From the NCBI RefSeq assembly GCF_000725485.1, contig NZ_JOAG01000025.1, forward strand, positions 37,518 through 101,517: a stretch of DNA of 64,000 bases. Reading direction: 5' to 3'. A program made the position numbers and the translations under genes. Within the stretch, counting starts at the first letter, position 1, and every line of letters begins with the position of its first letter. The notes below the pieces were generated by a model. The model worked only from the letters and a program-made list of their open reading frames with translations. It was not told the origin of the DNA and did no database searches. This DNA comes from Nonomuraea candida. Lineage in GTDB: Bacteria; Actinomycetota; Actinomycetes; Streptosporangiales; Streptosporangiaceae. Below, piece by piece: positions 1 to 8,093 of the stretch.

Positions 1-2315
1 CCGGGCTGGCCGCCCTGCTCTGCGCGCCGCTCGCGGCGTCGCCCGCCCGGGCCGCCACGACCGCCATGGCCGCCACGGCCGCCCCCACGGCCGCCACCGA
101 GGGCGGCCACCGTCCCGGCATCAGGCTGGAACAGCTCGACCGCGGCCTGGTGGCCGCCTCCACCGGCGAAGGAGTCTTCCTGAGCTGGCGACTTCTCGGC
201 AACGAGGTGTCCGGGCACGGCGCCTCCGGCATGATCGGCGCCGACTTCCGCGTCTATCGCGACGGCCGGCCGATCGCCACGGTGACCAACAGCACCAACT
301 ACCGCGACGCCGCCGGCACCGCGGCGTCCGAGTATCGCGTCGCCCCGATCGTCAAGGGACGAGAAGGGCGACGCAGCGCTGTTGCCACCCCTTGGCTTAA
401 ATCGTTTTATGATCTTCCGTTGCAGAAGCCCGCCGACGGGGTGACCCCGATGGGCGAGGCGTACACGTACACGGCCAACGACCTGAGCGTGGGCGACGTG
501 GACGGCGACGGGCAGTACGAGTACGTGGTCAAGTGGGACCCGTCCAACTCCAAGGACGTCTCGCAGCGCGGTTACACCGGCAACACCTACCTGGACACGT
601 ACGAGCTGGACGGCACCCTGCGCTGGCGGCTCGACCTGGGCGTGAACATCCGCTCGGGCGCCCACTACACGCAGTTCCTGGTCTACGACTTCGACGGTGA
701 CGGCCGGTCGGAGATGATGCTCAAGACCGCGCCGGGCACGAAGGTCATGCGATATGACGACCGGGGCCGCGTCGTTTCCGAGCGCTTTATCACCATGCCG
801 CGCGAAGACCGCAAGGCCGGATACGCCAACACCGACGACTACCGCAAAAGCGCAGCAGACTATTTCGACTATGTTGCTGCAACGTTCGCGAAATGGCACG
901 AGCATCCGGAGGTCGTCGCCGGGCGCTGGCCGGCCACGCTGGAGCAGGCGTTCGGCATCGAGCCCAAGTACCGCTACCCGCTCTCGCAGGCCGACGCCGA
1001 GGCGCTGGCCACCTACTTCGTCGACGTCTACGCGCCCGCCCGCAGCGGCAACAACCGGCTGCGCGAGTTCAACGGCTACATCCTGACCGGCCCCGAGTAC
1101 CTGTCGGTCTTCGAGGGCGCCACCGGCAGGGAGCTGCAGACCATCCACTACAAGCCGGGCCGCGGCGACGACGGCCTGCTGTGGGGCGACTACGCGATGG
1201 CCAGGATCGAGCCGGGCAACCGGGTGGACCGGTTCCTGTCCTCGGTCGCCTACCTCGACGGCAAGCGCCCGTCGGCCGTCTTCGCGCGCGGCTACTACAC
1301 GCGCAGCACGCTGGTGGCCTATGACTGGAACGGCAGGCGCCTCAAGGAGCGCTGGTACGTCGACAGCGGCCACGTGCCGATGGCCAACCCGTTCAACGCG
1401 GGCCCGCACGGCGTGGACGGGAGCGACCCGGAGTACGGCCGGCTCACCACCCAGGGCTTCCACTCGATGAGCGTCGCCGACGTCGACGGTGACGGCAGGC
1501 AGGAGGTCGTCTACGGCGCCGCCACCATCGACGACGACGGCGACCTGCTGTACTCGTCGTTCGCCGAGGCGCCGCCACAGAGCAACTTCCCCGGCCAGAG
1601 CATCCGCCTGGGCCACGGCGACGCCATGCACGTCGGCGACTTCGACCCCGACCGGCCCGGCCTGGAGATCTGGACGGTGCACGAGGGCGGCCGCTCGGCC
1701 CCGTACGGCTGGGCGCTCCGCGACGCGGCCACCGGCCAGGTCGTGCACGGCGGCTACAGCGGCCTGGACACCGGCCGCGGCATGACCGGCGACGTCGACC
1801 CGTCCGTACGCGGCGTCGAGACGTGGTCCTCGATGCCGCCGGACCAGGCGGTCCAGGCGGGGCTGTGGTCGGCGCGCGGCGAGTACCTCGGCAGGAACGC
1901 GCCCGGCACGAACATGAGCATCCGCTGGGCGGCCGACATGACCACCCAGCTCGTCAACGGCACCGCGACCACCGTCCTGCAGACGCCGACCATCGACGAC
2001 CACCGGCGCGGCACGCTGCTGACCGCCGAGGGCACGCTGACGAACAACTGGACCAAGGGCAACCCGGGCCTGGTCGCGGACGTGTTCGGCGACTGGCGCG
2101 AGGAGCTGCTGACGCGCACCGCCGACAGCACCGCGATCCGGATGTTCCTCAGCACGGAGGTGACCGACCGCAAGCTCTACACGCTCATGCACGACCCGCA
2201 GTACCGGGTCGAGGTGGCCAGGCAGCAGACCGGGTACAACCAGCCGGCCTACCCGAGCTTCTACTTCGGCTCGGACATCGACTGGTCGAAGGTGCCCGTA
2301 CCGGGCAAGAGGTGA
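1..2315 (+). CDS. Rhamnogalacturonan endolyase, PL11 family (5' partial)
   Basis: Secreted lyase predicted to cleave the rhamnogalacturonan I backbone of pectin by beta-elimination. The frame is open to the window edge. Upstream of the first ATG (66) it encodes a hydrophobic stretch ending in Ala-rich residues with a plausible AxA cleavage site, so the real start lies before the window. Several calcium-binding-like loops of the DxDGDGxxE type (VGDVDGDGQYEYVVKW, YDFDGDGRSEMMLK, VADVDGDGRQEVVYG) and the N-terminal LDRGLVAASTGEGVFLSWR segment are typical of the YesW/YesX eight-bladed propeller. The C-terminal FGSD(I/M)xW ending is also family-like. About 750 residues are visible, nearly the whole enzyme. 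It stands with other carbohydrate genes (LacI, GH3, GH42) but has no visible operon partner. Family confidence is high; endo versus exo action is inferred. Confidence 0.9.
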   Translation, partial: GLAALLCAPLAASPARAATTAMAATAAPTAATEGGHRPGIRLEQLDRGLVAASTGEGVFLSWRLLGNEVSGHGASGMIGADFRVYRDGRPIATVTNSTNYRDAAGTAASEYRVAPIVKGREGRRSAVATPWLKSFYDLPLQKPADGVTPMGEAYTYTANDLSVGDVDGDGQYEYVVKWDPSNSKDVSQRGYTGNTYLDTYELDGTLRWRLDLGVNIRSGAHYTQFLVYDFDGDGRSEMMLKTAPGTKVMRYDDRGRVVSERFITMPREDRKAGYANTDDYRKSAADYFDYVAATFAKWHEHPEVVAGRWPATLEQAFGIEPKYRYPLSQADAEALATYFVDVYAPARSGNNRLREFNGYILTGPEYLSVFEGATGRELQTIHYKPGRGDDGLLWGDYAMARIEPGNRVDRFLSSVAYLDGKRPSAVFARGYYTRSTLVAYDWNGRRLKERWYVDSGHVPMANPFNAGPHGVDGSDPEYGRLTTQGFHSMSVADVDGDGRQEVVYGAATIDDDGDLLYSSFAEAPPQSNFPGQSIRLGHGDAMHVGDFDPDRPGLEIWTVHEGGRSAPYGWALRDAATGQVVHGGYSGLDTGRGMTGDVDPSVRGVETWSSMPPDQAVQAGLWSARGEYLGRNAPGTNMSIRWAADMTTQLVNGTATTVLQTPTIDDHRRGTLLTAEGTLTNNWTKGNPGLVADVFGDWREELLTRTADSTAIRMFLSTEVTDRKLYTLMHDPQYRVEVARQQTGYNQPAYPSFYFGSDIDWSKVPVPGKR

Positions 2316-2640
2316 GGCGGCCCGGTCCGGGCCCGACCCCGGGTCCGGTCGGCCCCGGACCCGTCGGCCCCGGACCGGTCGCACGGGGCCCGGTCGCACG
2401 GGTCGGTCAAGGCCGGACGGTCCGGCTCCGGTCGGGCCGGGGCCGGTCGGGCTGGGGCCGGTCCCCGGCCGGGCGTGGCCGATTCCTCGCCGGGCGGTGG
2501 AGGCCCCCGTCGCAGGACGCCGGACGGCGGGAGGGCTGCGTCACGGATGAGGCTCTAGGGGCTGAGTCACGGTAATGGTGACCGTGGGGTTAGCAGAAAG
2601 TGACTCCGAGCTACGTTGAGTGACGATCGCGGACGGTAAT
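2316..2640. repeat. Low-complexity spacer after the lyase gene
   Basis: Gene-free stretch. From 2320 to about 2475 it is built from degenerate copies of CCGGTCGG/GGCCCCGGACC motifs, giving many overlapping weak hairpins. From about 2540 the base composition becomes more balanced and looks like promoter DNA for the small secreted protein gene at 2754. I see no open reading frame with codon bias here. Confidence 0.5.
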
Positions 2641-2649
2641 CACCGAGGG

Positions 2650-2720
2650 GTGCGCAGCCCCGCGGACGATCTCGGCCCCCCGGGGAAGGGGGCCGGCCTC
2701 GTCTCGCGGCGGCTGCGCAC
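2650..2720 (+). ncRNA. Candidate structured 5' leader (long nested hairpin)
   Basis: GTGCGCAGCC at 2650-2659 pairs perfectly with GGCTGCGCAC at 2711-2720. Inside, CGCGGACGA pairs with TCGTCTCGCG (one bulge), and GGCCCCC at 2674-2680 pairs with GGGGGCC at 2688-2694 around a 7-nt loop. The nested stem ends about 20 nt before the GGAGGAG ribosome binding site of the secreted protein gene at 2754. It could be a regulatory leader or attenuator, or a small RNA. No known riboswitch consensus was recognised. There is no U-tract directly after it, which argues against a simple terminator. Confidence 0.4.
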
Positions 2721-2753
2721 TGTTGAGGTTTCGTCTACATCGGAGGAGTTTCC

Positions 2754-3014
2754 GTGCGTACATCCCCCCGCAGGATCGCCGTCGCCGCGATGATCGCCGT
2801 CGCGGGTGGCGGTCTGGTCCTGCCGAGCACAGCCGCTCACGCGATCATCGATCCCACAACGGTCATCGACCCTTCGAAGGTCTCCTTCCTGGAGTCGGCC
2901 CAGAGGATCGACCCGATCCTGATGACCAACTGCACGAGCGGCACCGTCGCCAACCCCGTGGGGGCAGTCGCCGTCCCGCCCGAGGTCCCGCTCGTGGGCT
3001 GCCTCACGCTCTGA
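2754..3014 (+). CDS. Small secreted protein of unknown function
   Basis: An 86-residue product starting at GTG with a clear GGAGGAG 6 nt upstream. Residues 1-28 form a Sec signal peptide (RRIAVAAMIAVAGGGLVLP, then STAAHA as cleavage site). The mature part is about 57 residues and has two cysteines (in MTNCTSG and VGCLTL) that could form one disulfide. Such short two-cysteine exported peptides are common in sporulating actinomycetes. No family was recognised. A long stem-loop lies in the leader and a strong inverted repeat follows the stop, so it looks like a monocistronic, regulated gene. Confidence 0.7.
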   Translation: MRTSPRRIAVAAMIAVAGGGLVLPSTAAHAIIDPTTVIDPSKVSFLESAQRIDPILMTNCTSGTVANPVGAVAVPPEVPLVGCLTL

Positions 3015-3029
3015 CGGGGGGGCGGGCCG

Positions 3030-3049
3030 CGGGGCCGGAGCCGGCCCCG
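3030..3049 (+). terminator. Hairpin terminator after the small secreted protein gene
   Basis: CGGGGCCGG (3030-3038) and CCGGCCCCG (3041-3049) form a perfect 9-bp stem 15 nt after the stop at 3014. There is no T-run, as is usual for high-GC actinomycetes. It sits between convergent genes. Confidence 0.55.
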
Positions 3050-3073
3050 TGACGGACGCACGGGTACGCGAAC

Positions 3074-3107
3074 GCGGACCGGGAAACGCGAACGTCCCCC
3101 GGTCCGC
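3074..3107 (-). terminator. Hairpin terminator for the convergent minus-strand gene
   Basis: GCGGACCGGG (3074-3083) and CCCGGTCCGC (3098-3107) form a perfect 10-bp stem with a 14-nt loop, about 38 nt beyond the stop of the minus-strand secreted protein gene (3146). It may work for both strands. Confidence 0.55.
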
Positions 3108-3145
3108 GGAAGCTCCGCGAGCCGGGGGACGCCGGGTGGACGAGA

Positions 3146-3709
3146 TCAGTGGTTCTTGACCGAGACCTGCTGGACCATGGGACTGTCGTCCTTCTCGGCC
3201 CAGGCGCCGCTGGAGAAGGCCACCGGGTAGTTCTTCTTGCCGACGCCGTCGCCCCACTTGGTGACGACGTACTGGATCTTGATGTGGCCCTGGCCGCCGT
3301 TGCCGTCCACGCCCAGGGTGTCCGGGTTGAACGTGCCACCGGTGAGTTCGGCGAAGGTCTTGGCGTCGAGGTCGAGCATGACGCCGCGGCTGGAGGGGTC
3401 GCCGGGCCCGCGGTCACCCACGAAGAACGGCATCTTCTTGCCCTTGTAGATCACGTAGCCCTCGGTCATGAGCGGCCAGCTCGGGCTGGCGGCCAGGCCC
3501 TTCTGCATGGGCTTTCCCGCGGCGGGCAGGCCGGTGTCACCGGCGCGGCCCGAGGAGTCGTCCCAGAAGTAGGAGGCCGTGGTCGAACCCTGCAGCACGC
3601 CCTGCTGGCCGGTGTTACCGGAGTCGGCGTGCGCCACGGTCGAACCGAGGGTCAGCGCCGCGGCAGCGGAGGCCGTGAGCATGGCGATGGAACGCAGGCG
3701 AGCAGACAT
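3146..3709 (-). CDS. Secreted protein, possibly GH75 chitosanase-like
   Basis: A 187-residue product. I chose the ATG at 3709 because it is preceded by AAAGGAC and starts a clean signal peptide (RLRSIAMLTASAAAALTLG, then STVAHA). The open frame extends upstream, but without a signal sequence. The mature core VIYKGKKMPFFVGDRGP followed by SRGVMLDLDAKTFAEL and GQGHIKIQYVVTKWG is laid out like the VIY..VVGDTGP..GEAS..G(V)xYIVF core of family 75 chitosanases. The usual upstream Asp-rich catalytic region is not evident. The fold assignment is therefore an inference, and a non-catalytic double-psi-barrel-like protein is an alternative. Monocistronic, with a terminator downstream. Confidence 0.6.
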   Translation of the reverse strand: MSARLRSIAMLTASAAAALTLGSTVAHADSGNTGQQGVLQGSTTASYFWDDSSGRAGDTGLPAAGKPMQKGLAASPSWPLMTEGYVIYKGKKMPFFVGDRGPGDPSSRGVMLDLDAKTFAELTGGTFNPDTLGVDGNGGQGHIKIQYVVTKWGDGVGKKNYPVAFSSGAWAEKDDSPMVQQVSVKNH

Positions 3710-3967
3710 GTAAAATTCAGGTCCTTTGTTAGGGGACGGGAACTTGCGCTCGCTGACGGACGTAGCCGGGCAGCATCGCCATACGGACGCTACGTGGAGC
3801 GCGGAGGATCCCCGCGATCGGAGATCTCGGACGACCGGCAGGCCTGCTTGCTGAAGGTAAGGCACAGGTCACTGGCCGGTCACGCTTACTAAGTTACCCC
3901 CCAAACCGGACAAAGGCAAACGGAACCCCATAAACCGGGCAAAGATCTACGTTGCCGGTAAAGCCGG

Positions 3968-4765
3968 TCAGTGCACGTCCTTCCGCAGCACCCGCAGAAC
4001 CCCTACGGCCATGGGGACGACGATCCACGCCACCACCGCGGTGACCAACCGCGGGACGGTCTCGCCCGTCAGGGCGCCGTCCATCAGCGCGTTGGTGGCG
4101 ACGTTCAGGTCGAGCCACTCCGCCAGGGTCTCGCCCACCGGGCCGAGCGACCGGGCGAACCCCCACACCATGGGCGCGACCAGGTAGATCACGATCGCGG
4201 CCGGCGCGTTCAGGCACAACAGGCCCAGGGCCAGCCCTTCCGCGGTGGTGACCACCAGCGTCGCGATCCAGCCCAGCACCAGGGCCGGCTCCAGCCGCCA
4301 GGTCGCCTCCACGCCCGCCACGGCGGCGGAGGCGGCCGTCATCGGCACGGCCACCAGCAGCGCGAGCAGGCAGCCCGCCACGGCCATGGCCAGCACGGGC
4401 AGGCACTTGGCCGCCAGCACCCGGCCGCGCCTGGGCTCCAGCGTGAACGTGGTCAGCGCCGTGCGATGGCTCCACTCGCCCGTGACGGAGAGGATGCCGA
4501 GCACGGGCAGCAGCGTGCCCAGCGCGAGCGCCGCCGTGCCCGCCAGGGTGAACAGGTCCGCCACCCCCATGACGAGGCCACGCCCGACGACGAACGCCAG
4601 GGTCAGCGCGCCCAGGGCCGCCGTCAGGATCAGGCTGGTACGCGTGTCCACCAGCTTGCGCGTCTCGACCCGCAGGAGCGTTCCGAAGGAGATGCGCCCC
4701 CGCGCGGCAGGGGTGTCAGCGGCGGCGGCCGGGATAGGGGTGGTGGCCGGGGTGTCAGTGCTCAT
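3968..4765 (-). CDS. ABC-2 type transporter permease
   Basis: A 265-residue membrane subunit of an ABC exporter. After a short Ala/Pro-rich cytoplasmic N-terminus comes FGTLLRVETRKLVDTRTS, the usual entry to ABC-2 permeases of antibiotic, bacitracin or lantibiotic exporters, followed by about six hydrophobic segments and a Lys/Arg-rich end (VLRKDVH). The ATG at 4765 overlaps the ATPase stop codon by 4 nt (ATGA), so translation is coupled. It is downstream partner of the ATPase and divergent from a two-component system that probably controls it. Substrate unknown; drug or peptide export, or a role in envelope stress, are both possible. Confidence 0.85.
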   Translation of the reverse strand: MSTDTPATTPIPAAAADTPAARGRISFGTLLRVETRKLVDTRTSLILTAALGALTLAFVVGRGLVMGVADLFTLAGTAALALGTLLPVLGILSVTGEWSHRTALTTFTLEPRRGRVLAAKCLPVLAMAVAGCLLALLVAVPMTAASAAVAGVEATWRLEPALVLGWIATLVVTTAEGLALGLLCLNAPAAIVIYLVAPMVWGFARSLGPVGETLAEWLDLNVATNALMDGALTGETVPRLVTAVVAWIVVPMAVGVLRVLRKDVH

Positions 4766-5475
4766 GCCGGGCTCCGGTCGGTGCGGGAGGTGAGGTCGAG
4801 GAAGGTCTGTTCGAGGGTGCGGCCGCGGCCGAGCTCGTCGAGCGTGCCCTGGGCCAGCACCCGGCCGGCGCCGATCATCACGATGTGGTCGGCCACCTGC
4901 TCCACCTCGTGCAGCAGGTGCGAGCTGAGCAGCACCGCGCAGCCCGATCCGGCCAGCCCGCGCAGCAAGCTGCGCATCCACTGGATGCCCTGGGGGTCGA
5001 GGCCGTTGGCCGGCTCGTCGAGGATGAGCGCCCTGGGGCGGCCGAGCAGCGCGTGACCGATGCCGAGGCGCTGCCGCATGCCCAGCGAGTAGCCGCCGAC
5101 GGCGCGGCCCGCCTCCTTGCCGGTCAGGCCGACCAGCTCCAGCACCTCGCCGACGCGCGACCGGGGCAGGCCGAGCATCATGGCGCCCAGGACCAGCACC
5201 TCGCGCCCGGTGCGGCCGGGGTGCTGGGCGCCCGCGTCGAGGAGCGTGCCGACCTCGAAGCCGGGACGCGCCAGTTCGGTGTACGGCCTGCCGAGCAAGG
5301 TGGCCGAGCCCGAGGTCGGGCGGGTCAGCCCGGCCAGGATGCGCATGGCCGTCGATTTGCCTGCCCCGTTGGGGCCGAGGAAGCCGGTGACGGTCCCCGG
5401 CCGGACGGTGAAGGACACGTCGTCCAGCGCCTTCACCCCGTTGTACGCCTTGGTGACGCGGTGGAATTCGATCAC
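4762..5475 (-). CDS. ABC transporter ATP-binding protein
   Basis: A 237-residue cytoplasmic ATPase that powers the adjacent ABC-2 permease. Walker A is GPNGAGKST (residues about 34-42), the signature loop is YSLGMRQRLGIG, Walker B is ALILDEPANGLDP, and the switch histidine is in LLSSHLLHEVEQ. The length and the IEFHRVTKAYNGVKALDDV start are typical of the CcmA/DrrA-type exporter group. It is the first gene of a two-gene operon with a 4-nt overlap to the permease. The start ATG at 5475 is the only one in keeping with the family N-terminus. Divergent to the histidine kinase at 5781. Confidence 0.92.
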   Translation of the reverse strand: MIEFHRVTKAYNGVKALDDVSFTVRPGTVTGFLGPNGAGKSTAMRILAGLTRPTSGSATLLGRPYTELARPGFEVGTLLDAGAQHPGRTGREVLVLGAMMLGLPRSRVGEVLELVGLTGKEAGRAVGGYSLGMRQRLGIGHALLGRPRALILDEPANGLDPQGIQWMRSLLRGLAGSGCAVLLSSHLLHEVEQVADHIVMIGAGRVLAQGTLDELGRGRTLEQTFLDLTSRTDRSPA

Positions 5476-5780
5476 GTGGCCAAGTTCATCGGAAGGGGCG
5501 GCCCCGGCTCATCGGACCTGGGGCGAGTGTTGCGGTCCCCAGGGCCAGACCCGCACGCCTTCCACCCGCCCAGGGTCGGCACGATCGTGTACCCGGGGCT
5601 GGACGGATCCCCCGGGCGGTGCAGACCTGGGTCTGGGCAGGACGGCCGGCCCGCCAGTCAATGCCGACCCGGGTCCGCAAGGTCCTCGACCTGGGTCTGC
5701 AAGGCACCGGACCCGGGTCGGTAACGGGGTGGACCTGGGGAGCTAAAGGGCAGGCCAGGTGCTCTTCTAGGCTGGAGGCC
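5476..5780. repeat. Divergent intergenic region with GACCTGGGTC-type repeats
   Basis: This 305-bp spacer between the ABC ATPase and the kinase should hold both promoters. From about 5625 to 5740 it carries five degenerate copies of a palindromic (A)CC(T/C)GGGTC core (for example GACCTGGGTCTG, GACCCGGGTCCG), spaced about 20-40 bp apart. They may be binding sites for the NarL-type regulator or simply a degenerate tandem repeat. No gene is seen. Confidence 0.45.
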
Positions 5781-7013
5781 GTGCACGACCACCCTCTCGA
5801 ACGACCTCACCACCCTGACGACGGCGACCACGCCGCAGGGCCCGGCCACCGTGAGCATCGGTCCGGCGGGTGGGCCAGGGTCATGCGGACGTCCCCCGAC
5901 CGGATGGGGAGCCTGCTGCTCTACCTGGTCGCCTCCGTGCCCCTGTTCGTCTCCGTCGTCATCCTGGTGACCCGTTCCGACCGCGCCGACGGCGCCGCCG
6001 GCTTCCTGGTCTACTGGCTGCTGGACATCGGCGTCGGGGCGGCGGGCCTGGTGGCGCTGCGCTGGCGGCGCCGGTGGCCGTTGCAGGTGGCGCTGCTCAC
6101 GGCGCTGCCCTCGGCCTGCCTCTACTCCGTCACCGGCCCGGCCGTCGTGGCGTTCACCTCGCTGGCCAAGCACCGCCGCTGGCAGCAGGTCGTGCCGGCG
6201 GCGGTCGTGTTCTGGTTGTGCGTCATCGTCTACACCCGGCTGGTGGGCAACTGGGTGCTGACGGCCGTCTATGGGGTGATCGCGGCCATCCTGCTCACCG
6301 CGCTGACCGTGCTCGGCCTCTACCTGCGCGGGCGGGCCGAGCTGGCCGAGGCCCAGCGGGCGGCGGAGGAGGCGGCGCAGGCGCAGCGGGTGGAGCAGGC
6401 CAAGCTGTCCGAACGGCTGAAGATCGCCCAGGAGATGCACGACGTCCTGGCGCACCGGATCTCGCTGCTGGCGATGCTCGCGGGCGGCCTGGCCTACCGC
6501 AAGGACCTGAGCCCCGAGCAGACGCGCGAGGCCGCGCTGGCGATCCAGGAGAACGCCCACCAGTCGCTCAACGAGCTGCGCGCGGTGCTCGGCACGCTGC
6601 GCCGCGACGGCGGCCCGCAGCCGCCGCAGCCGACGCTGGCCCACCTGGACGCCCTGTTCGAAGAGGTACGCGCCGCCGGGCAGCGGGTCGAGGTGGACGA
6701 CACCGTGGACGACAGGGAGTCGCTGCCCGCGCAGACGGGGCGGCACGCGTACCGGATCGTGCAGGAGGCGCTGACCAACGCGCGCAAGCACGCGCCGGGC
6801 AGCCCGGTGCGGGCCGAGATCGGCGGGCGGCCGGGGTCGGGGCTGCGCATCCGGGTGAGCAACGCGGCCCCGCACGGCGCACCCGCCGGTCCGGGCGGGC
6901 GGCTGGGGCTGGTCGGCCTGGCCGAGCGCACGCGGATGGCCGGCGGCACGATCACCCATGACGTACGCGACGGGCGGTTCGTCCTCGACGCCCTGCTGCC
7001 GTGGGAGGCTTGA
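5781..7013 (+). CDS. Two-component sensor histidine kinase (NarL/DesK type)
   Basis: A 410-residue membrane kinase. The GTG at 5781 is preceded by CTGGAGG; an ATG at 5883 is an alternative start. The N-terminal half has about five membrane segments, then a short coiled coil rich in Glu/Ala/Gln (residues about 180-210). The dimerisation and phosphoacceptor box is LKIAQEMHDVLAHRISLLA with the phosphorylated His at about 220. The HATPase_c part shows HAYRIVQEALTNARKHAPG (N box) and GLVGLAERTRMAGG (G box). There is no large extracellular sensor, so it probably senses membrane state or the partner transporter. The response regulator gene starts 4 nt after its stop, and the ABC exporter is divergent. 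Confidence 0.9.
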   Translation: MHDHPLERPHHPDDGDHAAGPGHREHRSGGWARVMRTSPDRMGSLLLYLVASVPLFVSVVILVTRSDRADGAAGFLVYWLLDIGVGAAGLVALRWRRRWPLQVALLTALPSACLYSVTGPAVVAFTSLAKHRRWQQVVPAAVVFWLCVIVYTRLVGNWVLTAVYGVIAAILLTALTVLGLYLRGRAELAEAQRAAEEAAQAQRVEQAKLSERLKIAQEMHDVLAHRISLLAMLAGGLAYRKDLSPEQTREAALAIQENAHQSLNELRAVLGTLRRDGGPQPPQPTLAHLDALFEEVRAAGQRVEVDDTVDDRESLPAQTGRHAYRIVQEALTNARKHAPGSPVRAEIGGRPGSGLRIRVSNAAPHGAPAGPGGRLGLVGLAERTRMAGGTITHDVRDGRFVLDALLPWEA

Positions 7014-7017
7014 GCCC

Positions 7018-7665
7018 GTGATCAGAGTGGTGATCGTGGACGACGACCCGATGGTGCGCACGGGGCTGCGCCTCATCCTGGGCGGGGAGCCCGACCTCGA
7101 CCTGGTGGGCGAGGCGGGCGACGGCAGGCAGGCGATGGCGGTGATCCGCGACCTGCGGCCCGACGTGGTGCTGATGGACATCCGCATGCCGGAGCAGGAC
7201 GGCCTGGTCACCACGGAGCTGCTGCTGAGCCGTCCTGACGCGCCGCGCATCCTGGTGCTGACCACGTTCGACGCCGACGACCTGGTGCTGCGGGCGCTGC
7301 AGGCGGGCGCGCACGGCTTCCTGCTGAAGGACACGCCGCCGCCGAAGATGATCGAGGCGGTGCGGGCCGTGGCGAAGGGCGAGCCGGTGTTGTCGCCGAC
7401 CGTCACGCAGCAGGTGATCGCGGCGGCGACCGGCCGTTACGAGCCGCGCCGCCCGGAGGCGGTCCGCGAGCTGGCCGCGCTCACGGAGCGCGAGCGCGAG
7501 GTGGCGATCGAGGTGGCCAGGGGCAGTTCGAACGCCGAGATCGCCAGGGACCTGTCGGTGAGCGTGGCGACGGTGAAGGCCAACATCACCCGCATCTTCG
7601 CCAAGCTCGGCACCGACAACCGGGTGCTGGTGGCCATGAAGGTACGCGACGCCGGACTGCTCTGA
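7018..7665 (+). CDS. LuxR/NarL-family response regulator
   Basis: A 215-residue partner of the upstream kinase. The receiver domain starts VIRVVIVDDDPMVRTGL, with the acidic pair in VDDDP, the phosphorylated Asp54 in VLMDIRMPEQDG, and the Lys in FLLKDTPP. The C-terminal LuxR-type helix-turn-helix is LTEREREVAIEVARGSSN followed by VSVATVKANITRIFAKLG. GTG start 4 nt after the kinase stop. It probably activates the divergent ABC exporter operon, which is the usual arrangement in actinomycetes. Tandem repeats begin at its stop codon. Confidence 0.92.
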   Translation: MIRVVIVDDDPMVRTGLRLILGGEPDLDLVGEAGDGRQAMAVIRDLRPDVVLMDIRMPEQDGLVTTELLLSRPDAPRILVLTTFDADDLVLRALQAGAHGFLLKDTPPPKMIEAVRAVAKGEPVLSPTVTQQVIAAATGRYEPRRPEAVRELAALTEREREVAIEVARGSSNAEIARDLSVSVATVKANITRIFAKLGTDNRVLVAMKVRDAGLL

Positions 7666-7775
7666 CGCGACACGGGCTGTCCTGACGCGACACGAGCCGT
7701 CCCGACCCGGCACGGGCTGCACTGACCGGCACAGGCTGCACTGACCCGGCACGGGCTGCACTGACCCGGCATGGG
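7657..7775. repeat. Tandem 20-bp repeats copying the stop-codon region
   Basis: About six degenerate copies of a 20-21 bp unit of the form (C)CTGACCCGGCACGGGCTG run from the last codons of the response regulator (stop TGA at 7663-7665) to about 7770. Most copies keep the TGA. The first two copies read TGACGCGACACGGGC and TGACGCGACACGAGC, so the array looks derived from the gene end. Confidence 0.7.
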
Positions 7776-7870
7776 GTTACCCCGGCATGGGTTACCCCGA
7801 CATGACGGGGGCTGCGCCGGCCGTGACGCCGTGAGTTGCCTGATCCTCTGCGTTGCCGCCGGTCCTTTAC

Positions 7871-7947
7871 GCAAGGGCTCGCAAGGGGAGGGAAACGAAC
7901 GCAAGACTTGCGCGCTCTTGCGCTTCCTTGACGTCATCCCTTGCGCC
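7871..7947. promoter_or_regulatory. Cluster of GCAAG/CTTGC half-sites
   Basis: GCAAG occurs at 7871, 7881 and 7901 (10-bp phased) and CTTGC at 7906, 7917 and 7943, including the perfect palindrome CGCAAGACTTGCG at 7900-7912. This looks like a multi-site operator. It lies upstream of a decayed beta-helix gene, so it may be the surviving promoter of a lost gene. Confidence 0.4.
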
Positions 7948-8093
7948 GGGTCAACGGCCGCCCGATCCAGGAAGATACGGCGTCACCAGCCCGATGGTCT
8001 CCATCCGCGCCCGATCGGCAGTTATTCCTTTGCGAAAACTCGTCGAAATATTGCGGCCATCTGTTCGTCCTCTTATGGTTCGGCCATCCGCCC

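Noticed and set aside
1754..2173. Minus-strand ORF inside the PL11 lyase gene
   Set aside because: Antisense shadow; the plus strand encodes conserved PL11 sequence throughout.
3710..3892. c-di-AMP riboswitch before the secreted GH75-like protein gene
   Set aside because: I looked for the conserved ydaO-type motifs in the minus-strand leader and did not find them.
3894..4475. Minus-strand 193-codon ORF overlapping the ABC permease
   Set aside because: Out-of-frame shadow of the permease with Gly/Arg-rich composition.
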